Source: Megalonaias nervosa (Eukaryota; Mollusca; Bivalvia; Unionida; Unionidae). From it: 64,000 nucleotides of DNA. Position numbers and translations under genes: made by a program. This document shows, in pieces, positions 52,680 through 64,000 of the stretch. The notes under the pieces were generated by a model. That model was not told the origin of the DNA, searched no databases, and saw nothing but the letters and a program-made list of their open reading frames with translations. Numbering within the stretch: the stretch's first letter is position 1; each line of letters begins with the position of its first letter. The stretch lies in contig JAECUM010016665.1 in the NCBI GenBank assembly GCA_016617855.1, positions 1 through 64,000 of the forward strand, in the 5' to 3' direction.

Positions 52680-53728
52680 AATATTGCTTATATACAAGTC
52701 TGGAGAGTACAAGGGAAAGCACGTTTCAAAAGCATCTTAAGTTCCATCAGATGCAGGTACTCAGTTCTGTACTTAAAAACTCTTTGAATATTGCAATAGC
52801 ATCATCAAAGTAAGCATTTGCCCCAAAACAAGCTCATGACTTCTAATAATCACACGAACATGTTCTTTTAAAAAAGTAGAAATTATATCCTATGTTCAAT
52901 CTAATATTACTGTTCAGACTGATTCGTCTAGTCCTGCGCGTAACCTATTAAACAATGTGTGCGCAGCAAAACTTCTTCTCACAAGTTAGCGACCAGTTTT
53001 AAGGATATTTGCTGACGTTTAAGTAGCCATTTACTAACGTCAACTCAAGATCAATAAACGTTTGCCGGTGACACCCAAACGATAGTGTTCAGTATGAGTC
53101 GCCCAAGAAGATTTTCCGCCACTTGCCTTGTAAGGAAGTTAACGTCGAAGAACTTTTAGCACGATGGAATCAAAATTTCGTGCCATACTTGGTTTGGACA
53201 TCCCTGCCATAAGCATATAAACTATACGCTAATTCTATCAATTTCAAAGTTATGTAATTTTAACAAATCGAGATTTGGAACAAGCTCTTTGATGCTTTCA
53301 TGTATGTACTGAAGGCAGACTACAAGTCCGGTTCGTATTGAAAACATGCAGATTAATTTTACGAGGTTATATAAATAGTGCGAGTATTATTTACATTTTG
53401 GCGAAATGGTCATCGAAAAATGAGCTTTTTAATGAAATCAATAAACTTGGGATTAATTGCAGTATAAAAAACTGGATCAGTTTTCATTTTGCATTGTCTA
53501 CCAATCTGAACTATCTTTGATATTAAGGAATTTAGTTTTAAAAATTGGATAATGGTATATATAAAAAAATGAGAAAATATGAAGTTTGGAGTTTTATCCA
53601 ATATATATATTGGAAAAAATATTTATTTACTGCCCCTCATTTATAGTTCAAAATAAAAATCATTATTTGTAAAAACAGAGTATTGATGTGTTTTCCCAAC
53701 TAATTTTGTTTTTAATTTCCACGTCTAG
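52680..53728. other. No gene recognised
   Basis: AT-rich; short frames only. Confidence 0.35.
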
Positions 53729-53860
53729 GGAGTCCATTTATCTGGGTCTAATAATTACAACCTTGCGTTGAGCAATTGGTCCACGTTTTCAACCATCAGT
53801 CCAATTTTATATCCAACGCTGGTCATTTACCAGGCTGTGAACGTTATACGGAATACAATG
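53729..53860 (+). CDS. Candidate 132-bp internal exon, unrecognised
   Basis: A TTTCCACGTCTAG acceptor precedes it and ATG|GTAAGT follows it, a near-consensus donor. Exactly one of the three frames is open, for all 44 codons (GVHLSGSNNYNLALSNW... VIYQAVNVIRNTM), phase 0 at both ends. The segment is hydrophobic in the middle and has two potential N-glycosylation-like positions. No partner exon was found within the window, so this could be chance. Confidence 0.3.
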
Positions 53861-53952
53861 GTAAGTAGCAGCACTTCTACACAGAGAAACAGACAGACAA
53901 TTGCACTTGCAAATATCTGTTAAACCATATGCAGAAAGAGTGACTGAGAGTA

Positions 53953-53955
<3 letters not shown>

Positions 53956-54024
<69 letters not shown>

Positions 54025-54025
54025 C

Positions 54026-54083
<58 letters not shown>

Positions 54084-54122
54084 GACAGAGAGAGACAGAC
54101 AGACAGATACAGAGAGACAGAG
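53956..54122. repeat. Compound (TA)n-(GA)n-(CAGA)n microsatellite
   Basis: About 65 bp of TA pass into GA dinucleotides, then GACA tetranucleotides and mixed GA/GACA units. Confidence 0.97.
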
Positions 54123-55569
54123 AGAATAAATATTTAGTTAATACTTTACTCGCGAACAAATACATTATCGTATGAATACCAGAAGTGTAACAATATAAAA
54201 CATATGCTTAGGACATACCTTGTATCACTGATATGCCACGAGATGTATACATTGTTACGAAAAATTTATACATCGAGTAGTATATGAAAAATGCAGCGTA
54301 TATACCACACATATGTTTTATTTATATCACATGTAAATACACCTACTTGCCTTGTGAACGGAGTTAAGATTGACTAAAGCCATATGTGTATTGATGGAGC
54401 GAATGAACACTTCACATCCCTGCTATTCACAATCCTCTTAGCAAATTAATAAGTTGCTTCTTATCTTTTTCGAGCTCCCTTTTCATTCATATTGATTAAA
54501 TAAATATAAGAGACGCTCATGATTAAACAGGAAAGATTATTTTTATGAAGAAAGTGGAACACTACAAACACATATCTTCTCGAACGCTGAATATGCAGCC
54601 ATTCACTTAACGGAGAATGCATGAAAATGAGTGTACAATATAATCTAAAGGAAATGACGAACACAAGAGGTAATTGAAACATTTTAATGCATTTACAGTT
54701 GATCAAGGGTAAATTGTTGTTATCCTGCAATTGTCCCGTCGCTTTACTGGCCTTAGCGTCGCTCTTTGTCTTTCAATTCATGATATGGAACTCGTTGGTA
54801 TAGTTCTATTACTACGATATTATAAAACCAGCCAATATACATTTTGTGAGGAATAATTTCAAAAACCTGAAACCTGTTCGAGAACTAGTGAACTTGTTCG
54901 CCTTGATCTCCCCTTTCGTCGCGTTTGGTTTCTTGTCTTCGGTCTCCATGTTTTTCTTCTCGCTTTTGTGAAATTGTTCAAGACTTTCCTTGAGAGCTCT
55001 ATTATCTACAATCCTGTTTCAAATAAGTGTCTTTAAATAATTTTAAGCTTGCATTTTGTACAGATAGTAGTCACGATAGAAACCAGTAAAATATGTAATA
55101 TATATTTGTTGCGATATGATCTCTTACAACTCTGTCTATAAAATTGCATACATTATCTATCAGATGAATTTTTCTGAATACAAGTGTCACAGCAAATATT
55201 ATATCTTATACCTATTTTGATAGTTTTGCTCATATAGAATTTACAAATATTTCGTATGCGTTCCTAATTTCTTTGTCTTTCATTCTGTTTAAGTCATTTA
55301 ATGTTAAATATATACCGTTTGTCTACTTGCATACTCCATTACCATGTGAACTTCTAATACTTGTTCAAATCTCTATTCTCTCTCACTTCAACAACAACAC
55401 TTAATTCTTCTTGAAGTTGTTTTGGTCCATTCAGAAAAAATTATAGAACCTGTTAGAGTAGAATTCGAACGCAAAGCGACTGAGGTATATAATTCATATA
55501 TAATGAAGATGGTTATTTTGATGCTAATGATAATGACGCAGCAATTACTGGAGCATATATTGACAATTT
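54123..55569. other. No gene recognised
   Basis: AT-rich; an 89-codon minus frame at 54730-54461 has no motif I recognise. Confidence 0.35.
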
Positions 55570-55860
55570 AACTGATAATGGGTGTACACAAATATGTTTA
55601 TCATCACTCTATAGTTATACAAATATCTTTATCATCGGTATACAGTTATGCAAATATCAGTATCATCAGCATTGAGCATTAAAGTATGATTATCGTATAG
55701 TTATGAAAATATCATAATCATCAAGCTATACTAATAAACATATCTTTATCTTCATAAGGCTATACAAATATCATGATTGTCAGCATATAGTTATACAAAT
55801 ATCGTTATTAGCAGAATGTATCTATATAAATATCATTATCATCGGCATATACAGATGGAG
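55570..55860. repeat. Degenerate ~40-bp minisatellite
   Basis: Variants of TATAGTTATACAAATATC followed by TTTATCATCGG recur about seven times with indels. Confidence 0.7.
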
Positions 55861-57060
55861 TTAATTGATAAAAAGAATTTATTCGCATGATATGGGTATA
55901 CGTGAAGATCGGTGTAAATTAATGAAAACTCATTTACAAATTGAGTATAATGTATGGTGTGCATAACGTAAGTAAACAAAAGTATATATATAGGAATTTT
56001 TTAAAAGTGTGAACAAGTACAAAACGACAGGAAGCTTGCTCTATCTCATTTATTAAAGATTAAAGATAAATCGTCGTGGACCATATGATCATGAATGCTT
56101 TATATGCTGGTTACATTAGTAATATTTTTAGGACTTCTCTAAAATAGTAGAATTTGAAATTTCCCATTTTGCTGTCTTCGCTCTTTTATGTTTCTGATCC
56201 GATCGTCTTCTATATATTCCAAGAGCATGCAACTTGGAACTTGGCATGTTTCGTTATTTTCTATTTGTTTAATTATTACGTTGTTATTACTCTGTGCTCT
56301 TAAACTAAGTAACAGCAATTAGAGTAACCGACACGCTTATTAAAATCAACAAGTAAATATATTTCTCTAAGTAACAAAGTAAATATGTATAAAGAACATA
56401 CAATACTCCGAATTAAATCCCAAATAATCCGAAAGGTCTATCACAAGTCCAAAATAACTGAGTGTTTGAAAGAATTCCAGTATTGAATGTGTTAATAACC
56501 GATAGACTTGAAGGAGTTGTTGTACCAACAGTCTTGATGTAACACAATGATATAATCCATGGTGTCTTTAATGAATTCAAAATAACCACAAAGTAGTGAT
56601 TTTGTCCAAAATGTCAAGGAGCAGTTTGTTATTAAAATGAATAATTTTAAATTAACGGTTGTTCTCAGATTATATCAGAACAAAACAATAAACAGTAAAT
56701 AATTCTAAAGGGTGAATTTAAGGAGAAATTAAATAATTCTGATTTTAAGGGAGGAATGAACTAATTTTGTTTATCAAAATCCAATATAAAATCTAAGACA
56801 CAATAAAATTACCAAGATATGGGTCATACGTTTTCTCTTTCAGAACCATGTAAATTTCTAATAAAAATAACACATTGAACTCAAAATCAGTAAACAACCT
56901 ATTTGTAACCTACATACAAAACAAAAATCAGGTACGCTACAAAACGTTATCCTCACTTATGGAACAGGTCAAGTACACAAAATAAAAAAAAAAATGCGTA
57001 ACACATCCCCTCATAAAGAAAAAGGTTTTACAAAATATCAAATATACGTATGAAAATATT

Positions 57061-57620
57061 TCATAAAACATACATAGATAGATGGCTTATAAATGACACC
57101 AAATATACATAAAACAATAAAAGTGAAAGTATATCTACTATCTTTATCTCTATTTCCTTGATGTGCCTAATATCAATGTTATTTTCCTTCAACATCATCC
57201 TCCTTCTCAGCCTTCTCTGATTTTTGCTTTTCTTTCTGCTAATAAAGGTGAAGAGTTCGTGATCACGGTTATCTAGACCAGATGTTATCATCTTCATTAA
57301 ACGCTGTAATGTTGATGGATAATTTTTCATACGAATTAGCATCACTTTTCACTTTTTTATACCGATAAAGCCCATCTGGAGTTGCATATGCAACATTTCG
57401 TATGCTCTTTCCGTGAGTGGAATTTACCAGAATCCTATCAAAAGGTCACACTTAGTGACATATTTGCAAAGTTGCATTTCCAATTTTGTTAATACATTCG
57501 ACTATTCTTCGGATTGGAAATGAATCTGTTTTGCTGACACTGTTCTCAGTTCACATACGGAATGAGTTATCTGGTTTAGGCACTTTTCCCTGCTTGAAAT
57601 AATTCATCGTGCTACAATGC
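57061..57620 (-). pseudogene. Ty3/gypsy reverse transcriptase relic (second copy)
   Basis: On the minus strand: KPDNSFRM and the degraded VNSVSKTDSFPIRRI..CINKIGNA (about 57580-57470), then, after lost sequence, IRMKNYPSTLQRLMKMITSG (about 57335-57275). That last stretch corresponds to the PFGMKNAPATFQRLMN box of gypsy RT. The YxDD region is no longer recognisable. The nucleotide sequence is collinear with the copy at 6440-7130 (shared GTATGCTCTTTCCGTGAGTG-type words), so both belong to one family. Confidence 0.8.
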
Positions 57621-57662
57621 GTTTTCTCATGTATAGATTCTACATTCTCAACATCCTAATAG

Positions 57663-57706
57663 ATTTTATTTGTTCATGCTGAAATATCGGCATGAACAAA
57701 TAAAAT
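57663..57706. repeat. Perfect 17-bp inverted repeat with 10-nt loop
   Basis: Arms 57663-57679 (ATTTTATTTGTTCATGC) and 57690-57706 are exact reverse complements. It lies in the spacer upstream of RT in the gypsy remnant. Confidence 0.95.
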
Positions 57707-57959
57707 AGTGTTTACGTTCATTCTTTTCATATGGACTTTTGATGTGAAAGTTTCTGGTCCAGATTGTTCAATATTTTGGAATTCCGAAGATTGGTTACAA
57801 CAAAGTTACTACTGTCAGATTGAATTCAATCGTTTACATCCTCATTGTGTGTGACAGGTAAAACTAAATTGATTGAATGATTAAACTGGGTTATAGCTAT
57901 CACAATACTCCTGCAACATATTGACCTGTCTGAGGTTATCATCATGGCTGCAATTATTA

Positions 57960-58340
57960 AACTATTGAGCTAATATGAGGTGTCTGAGGTTGTCGCAATT
58001 TTAATCCGTCTTCGTGGGTGAACAGCACTGATCAAATAATTGTTCTTCTTCCTTGGAAAAATCGACATGGGTTTGTCTAGTTTCTTTTCTACAATTCTTA
58101 TACTTTTGCCTGTATGTATCAGGTACAAACTCATGACCCTTCTGATACGTTCCTTAACCACATCATAATCAGCACATTGTTGTACCAACAATAAAGTGAA
58201 GACTTTAGGAGCTTTGGCAAATAAGTACACTTTGCAAAAGATACAGTTCAATGCTCTCTTTGCGATTTCAAGCCTTTATCAATTTTCCCAAATGAGGAAC
58301 GTATTGATATGTTTCTTTTCCTTAAAAGGGGGTACACATC
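57960..58340 (-). pseudogene. Ty3/gypsy gag (capsid) relic
   Basis: On the minus strand from about 58320: IRSSFGKIDKGLKSQREH (the FEKIA..L.WP..HW segment), FAKCTYLPKLLK, then LLVQQCADYDVVKERIRRVM, a decayed YELVP region, and KKLDKPMSIFPRKKNNYL (compare KQD.QT..EFAR.KE.LF of this gag type). The sequence is frameshifted. The (CT)n array lies immediately upstream, where the N-terminus should be. Confidence 0.7.
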
Positions 58341-58434
58341 TAATATTTCTGCTAACATCAAAACCTGATCTTGTGTGTAAACAGGGATCGTATGCTCCAC
58401 CTGCCAGCTGTAATTATTGTAATTACATTCTAAT

Positions 58435-58537
<103 letters not shown>

Positions 58538-59944
58538 CTTTTGTATTTACCTTTCTTCTTTCTTTTACTCTATCAATCTATCTCTATATCTCTCTCTGCA
58601 TCTGCCTCTCCCTCTTCTTTTCCTCTCACCGAATCTGCTTTTCTTTGTCTTCTTCCTTTCTTCCTTTCATCCTTTCTTTATTTCTCTGCATTTGCATCTC
58701 CTCTCGCTCCTCTTTACTGCATCTACCTATCCCTCTCCGTTTCTTCTCTCTGAATTTGTATTTATATGAGTTCTCTCTCTTTATAATTTTGGATTTCCAG
58801 GATTTCATTCTTTATTTCATGCTTTCATAACTCTATTACCATTTGAGTTTTTAGACTTCAATTCGTTTAATTTCCTATCGAAGCCACACACAGACATACT
58901 AATCAAACCCAAAGCATGTTTTAATCCTAAACTTATTTTTCACAAAATACTGAGTCATACCATATTATGCTTGGTGAAAGGGGCTTTCGTTTCAGAAAGA
59001 ACATAATGTCTGGACAGCTCAAGGAACTCATCCTTTTTCAAAGATTCTAACACTCACTGGAAAGAATTTAAAGCAACGTTCTCCACTTTATATGACTTAC
59101 TGAGGGCTTGTTGGTTTTAAAGAGGATTCCGCATAGATGTAAAATTAATTTACAGGGAAAAAAAATTTCCTACAATTTATATTTAAAAGGTAATTTAGAG
59201 CATGTTTGAAATGCATTTTTAAATCATATCGCGGACGCAACCCTTACTTTCTGTTACGAAACTGTCGTCTTAAGCTAAGTAAGAGAACGAAATGAAACCA
59301 ACAAGTTCATTACAATCAACAAATTAATATATTTATCTAGGCAACAAAGAAAGATTATAAGAGGAACTTCCGGTATTGTGAAAGAAATCCCAAATAATCA
59401 TAAAAGGTCTATCACAAGTCAAAAGCGTATAGAGAGTTCCGAATGACTTCCAGTATTGAATGTGCTATGTAAAAACTCTTAAGTGGGCTGCTGTTCCAAC
59501 AGTCTTGATGTGTCACAATGAAATAATCGATAATGTCTTTCATTGAATACATGCTAATATAGGAGTGGTTATTTTGTCAAAAATGGCAATTAACACTGTA
59601 TTTCCAATAAATTATCTTAAATAATGATTCCTCTCTAATTATATCTGAACAAGACAATAACTAATTCTAGAGACCAAACTTAAAGAAGGAAAGAAATAAT
59701 TATGTTTAGCTGATCCTTATATTAAACTCTAAGACACGATAAAATGACCAGGATGTGGGTGAAGACTTTTCTTCCATAACCATCTAATGTTCTATAAAAG
59801 AACTTGGACTTGAACTCAAACATCAATAAACAACATGTTTATAACTTACTAACAAACAAAAAGCAGGTACCCATTTACACACTACCCATTATCATGGACA
59901 TAAGTCAAGTATACAAAATAAATTAAACATACATAACCACAGAT

Positions 59945-59970
59945 GATTATTATTATTATTATTATTATTG
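59945..59970. repeat. (ATT)n microsatellite
   Basis: About eight ATT units just outside the 5' LTR. Confidence 0.9.
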
Positions 59971-61496
59971 CTGTAATAAAATCATTATAAAGTTGTTACA
60001 CATTTTCTCAGGAATGTTTGGTTGAGTTTTATAAATTGTTATTTTAACCTACTATACTATATATTTTCATCAGCTTAGCACCTGGTAACAAAAATAATCC
60101 ATTATCATCAACAGCTTAGTTTAAGCGAATAACTGAATCCGAAATATTTTGATGAAATGTTATTGTTACGTTTTCATCGCGATCCTTTCCACAGTGGAAT
60201 ACGACAAAATTCTCAATTAAGTTGTGATGCAAATTGCTTAACAAATGTTTTATTTTTAATCAACTAACGATAAAAAAGCGTCAGACTCTATAATTGCATT
60301 TAATCTCTTCTTCTATTAGTCAGTTGCTATGTTGATAAAAAAAATAGTCCATCCTTTTTTCCTGATGTCTATGGTTCTATCGTCCCCACCATCATCTATT
60401 CAACCAATTTTCTGTTCTATCTTTTCTATATATACTTATCTCATCATCAATCATTTATATCACTATTTTGTACTATATTATTGGGCCATCTAACAAGATT
60501 TAAATTCTTCCTTGTTAGATATCTCCATGACGTGGAGGAATATTAAATGTGTTGCAAATTCTGTAAAATCTTTTTAGATATGCAATATCACTTCTCCTTG
60601 GATTAAAGTCTTGATCGTCAGGTTTCCTAGGTAGTTTTCAAAATAAAGATCGCAGATGGACAAACCTATGCTGCGTAAGGCATACGCTTCTCCTACGACT
60701 TCCCCATGACACTATCTTTCCATACGAAAAATAATTACAGTGAAAATGTGTAAAGTGAGAGGTAAAGACAACTTTGAGATGGATGCAAATATTAGCATTG
60801 AACTAATACCGAGTAACCTACAATAATCTTTATCGTTATCATGAAAGGCAATTAAAGTACGAACGCAGATGCAAGTGCATGCAAATGGATTCACACTACA
60901 TTATGCCAATGCCTAGTCGTTCTGACGGCAATATTAGTGTGGGTGCAGCAACACTTATGAGATTGAAACCATTTTTTTTTCTTTCTGTTTTGATGGGGAT
61001 GTAGAGTCTAAGACAACTAGTAAAAAATGGTAAGAAATAAATTAGCCGTGTAATATAGTTTGCCTTCGTTTCAATTCTTCCACTTGTAGTCTCAATTGGC
61101 ACCTACTTTATTGTTGCGTTCAATCGATTTACTAAACAAGCCGTCCAATACAGATCGCGGCTGTAACTTTTGGGCACCATCTTTATCGTATGCCAGCGCA
61201 AGTACGGTTAGTTGCACAATTGCGCAACCAGCTCGAAGTGCCAGAAAATTGCAGAGCCACATAATTTACTTTCGTACCGATTCATGCATATGGACATAAA
61301 GAGTTCGTAGCCATTTCTGTCGATCAAGTCCATTAATACAGTTGTCTCTTGCAACGTTCAAAAAGCAAACAAACGAACAAAACAAGGTTGCTGCGAAAAG
61401 GTACCAGAAATATATGTGACTGGATTTTTAACGTAGCTTTAACAATTTTTCAGTCAGATCGCTACGATGTCTGCAGTGTCGCAGTTTATAATGTAT
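59971..61496. other. No gene recognised
   Basis: AT-rich; a small 10-bp inverted repeat (ATCTAACAAG near 60488 and CTTGTTAGAT near 60513) is the only structure noted. Confidence 0.35.
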
Positions 61497-62115
61497 TGTA
61501 ATGAATATATGGTCTTAACCGAAGTAACAGTAAGAAATCAAACCATCAAGGTTACTGAATTCAACGAATATATTTATTTCTCTAAGTTACAAAGTCAAAT
61601 TGAACTTAATGTGTTCCGCATGAATTCAAATAGCGAATTTCCTGATGCAAAAATAGTCTTGAATAGGTCTATGCAGCAATAGTATTTTTGTATCACAAAT
61701 TAATAATACAGAATATCTTAGAAGGAATTCACAATAATTCCAAAATTGTTTTGTTTCCAAATGTCAATGAGCACTTTGCATTTCCTACGGTTAATTTACA
61801 TTAACGATTCCTCTCCAATTGTATTTGAACACTACTGAAAATAATTCCACAGAATGGTCTTAAAGTAAGAATGAAATAATGTTCTTTATCTCAAGCTTAT
61901 ATAAAACTCTACGACACAATTAAATTACCTGGAAGTGGATCAAACGTTCTCTTCGATAACATTCTAAATTTGTATATAAGGCTAGACTTTTAACTCAAAT
62001 ATCAGTAAGCACCCCACCTATAACTTTCAAATACGACAAATAGCAGGTACACACCAACATTCTACAATCAGTCATGGAAAACGATCAAGATCACAATACA
62101 AATTAAATATACAGG
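61497..62115 (-). mobile_element. Gypsy-family LTR fragment, minus orientation
   Basis: Left end TGTAATGAATATATGG; then TCTTAACCGAAGTAACAGTAA, TATTTATTTCTCTAAGTTAC and, at the right, CACAATACAAATTAAATATA. It breaks off where CATAACA is expected. Closest to the LTRs of the 56282-59938 element (shared CGATTCCTCTCCAATTGTAT-type block). Confidence 0.75.
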
Positions 62116-62639
62116 AGGAGTGACCATTTCTGAATTAATGCGAGTGACCATTTCTGATTATAAAGCAAATGGATTATTTAAAAATGTGCGTATTATTCGG
62201 TGTCATTCTGATTACATAGGACAATTTACTGTAATGTTTTCAGCGGTGGAGCTGAACAATGCTTTTATTAGGAAATCAAATCCATATCTGTGATGCAAGC
62301 CATATATGGATTTAGGACAATTTTACTCTGGCCGGTTCGGAATATTTTTTTTCTTATAAATGAAGCATATCGAGATCAAATTATAATACAAAATATTGGA
62401 AACCTCTCCATTTAAATTATTTAATACACATTGATTCTGTGCAGCAATCCTTCAAAATCAGACATTTATCTGTTCCAGATCTTGTTCATTTGGAAAATGA
62501 TCTGGGGTGTCATTTCATAGAAGCAAGTAAGAAAACATCCACCCATCCACCCACTGACAGAGAGTAAGCATTGTTGCTTTTTTAGGCAACGACATAATGG
62601 CATCTCTATAAATAAGATAATAATAATGTAACAAATTGT

Positions 62640-63012
62640 TATTCCTACTGATGGTAAGACGATAGCTAGAAACAACCTGTCCAAAATTTGTTTGACTGTA
62701 AGAAAATTCCTATTATCTCTAAGACGAGAGCTAGAAAAGATGATCAAACTTTGATTGACTGTAATGTAATCACTGTTATCGGTAAGACCCGTACGAGATC
62801 AAATGTGCTCGAACTTTGCTTGACTGTAAGATAATGTATGTTACCTAAGAGCTAGATGAAAAGAGCTCACACTTTGTTTGACTGTAAGATAATTCCTGTT
62901 GCGGATAAGACAAGAGTTAGATAAAAATACTTGCACTTTGTCTGTCTGTTCGATAGTTAATGTTAACGGAAGACGAGAGCTAGATAAAAAGAGCTCACAC
63001 ATTGTTTAAATG
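62640..63012. repeat. ~62-bp degenerate tandem repeat, about six copies
   Basis: Units contain TTTGTTTGACTGTAAGATAA, a TTCCTGTTA-type word, AAGACGAGAGCTAGA and AAAAGAGCTCACAC in constant order. Confidence 0.85.
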
Positions 63013-63512
63013 TCAGAAAACTCTTCGTTTAATAGTAAGATTCAGTCACTGAAAACTTCATCGGATGTAAATGTGTGGGATATGTTGTTTACCATCCTGA
63101 AACATACCACAACGGTAAGTTAGGATGAGATTTACTATGGTCAAACTATACAATGATTCTTCATTAATGTGCTTAATGGACCCCAAATGTGTGTACCGAG
63201 TTAACCTCGATGGATCTCTAATATACTGAAAATATTGTACATAGAAATACAAACAATACAACATTTAATATTGCATAACCACATAATAATAGAACATGAT
63301 AAATAGAAAAACTGCCATTTAGCGAATTGAACTAAGTAGCGGTTAAAGATCCTTGGCCATGCCCTAATGCTTGAGCTACAGTGGTATACTGAGGAATTTT
63401 TTTACAGAGATGGGCAACTTTTCTTTATAAACGGAACAATTTTAAAATCTAGGTTATCATAAGAGATCCCTTATATAACGGTATCGCTTTCCTTTATATC
63501 TGTGAAACTTAG

Positions 63513-63769
63513 TTTACAGATATTCTCACCTCACCAACTAATAATGACTTTACACAGATTCTCACTTCAACGACTAACAATGACTTTACAAAGATTCCCA
63601 CCTCAACTCTTAACAATGACTTTACACAGATTCCCACTTCAACGTCTAATAATGACTTCACACAGATCATATTCCAGCCTCAACGACTAAATATGACTTT
63701 TCACAAATTCCCACCTCAGTGGCTAACAATGATTTTACAAAGATTCCCACCACAACGACTAACAATGAT
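63513..63769. repeat. 36-bp tandem repeat, about seven copies
   Basis: Copies start at 63513, 63549, 63585, 63621 and 63657, then a 41-bp variant and two more. On + the unit encodes FTQIPTSTTNND, in frame for the first five copies and broken by the 41-bp unit. A minus frame is also open across the first copies, so coding is not decided. An AG just before the first copy (63512) could be an acceptor. Confidence 0.85.
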
Positions 63770-63795
63770 GCTCATTCCATTTAGTCTGCCTCATA

Positions 63796-64000
63796 GAACA
63801 TTGCTCATTTGCATAATCCATATTCGAATAGGTATTACAATCTGGTTGCGCATTAATAAAATCTATATTCGAATAGGTATTAGTATCTGGTTGCGCATTT
63901 GTCAAATCCATATTCGAATATGTGTTACAATCTGGTTGCGCATTTGTAAACTCCATATTCGAATAGGTAGTAAAATCTGGTTGTTAACTTTCTTAAACCA
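63796..64000 (-). repeat. 45-bp tandem repeat, open on the minus strand (15-residue unit)
   Basis: Copies start at 63818, 63863, 63908 and 63953, exactly 45 bp apart, with a diverged copy to the left. On the minus strand the unit reads NMEFTNAQPDCNTYS and stays open from about 63985 to the stop near 63759; the plus strand has stops in every unit. A possible acceptor (GTTAACAACCAG on the minus strand) lies near 63981. A repeat-bearing exon of a gene continuing beyond the window is possible. Confidence 0.75.

Overview
This looks like a piece of a eukaryotic, AT-rich, intron-bearing nuclear genome, most likely from a lophotrochozoan invertebrate such as a mollusc. The reasons are canonical GT-AG exon borders, very long (TA)n and other microsatellites, tRNA-derived SINEs, several LINE types, a Ty3/gypsy LTR family, a Polinton/Maverick polymerase relic, and no long uninterrupted reading frames. 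The species assignment is inference. All family identifications come from reading translated sequence by eye; no search was run.

Layout. 0.2-3.7 kb: the 3' part of one host-type spliced gene (+). It has a Thr-rich exon with a 26-residue tandem repeat, followed by three exons that together resemble a BPSL0067/CHAP-like amidase domain whose catalytic Cys and His positions look substituted; two introns carry minisatellites. 4.6-6 kb: minisatellites, including a clean 87-bp array. 6.4-12.3 kb: a graveyard of one Ty3/gypsy family (integrase C-terminus plus RT on -, protease on +, integrase core on -, three LTRs) with a 5'-truncated LINE beside the protease. 12.7-16.4 kb: one Jockey/CR1-like LINE (-), split by a solo LTR. 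17-22 kb: a 145-bp duplication, microsatellites and a broken copy of a widespread invertebrate orphan gene. 27.4-28.8 kb: a LINE ORF1 relic and a MITE with a 7-bp target duplication. 29.9 kb: a SINE.

31.6-42.7 kb holds the remains of a Polinton/Maverick. The protein-primed type-B DNA polymerase (-) is recognisable but inactivated at two catalytic motifs; the rest is too decayed for me to name. A SINE with a perfect 13-bp target duplication sits inside it. 40.5-52.4 kb contains further solo LTRs, two of them in nested insertions: LTR in LTR, and minisatellite > SINE > LTR. 56.3-59.9 kb is a minus-strand gypsy element with both LTRs, gag and RT remains. 61.5-62.1 kb is another LTR fragment, and the window ends in 36-bp and 45-bp tandem repeats.

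The main biological content is therefore one partial gene plus layered mobile-element history. The LTR family is defined by TGTTACG-like / CGTAACA-like ends and 4-bp target duplications, and its pol appears to place integrase before RT (Gmr1-like order). Apart from the first gene, I see no coding sequence that is likely to be functional.
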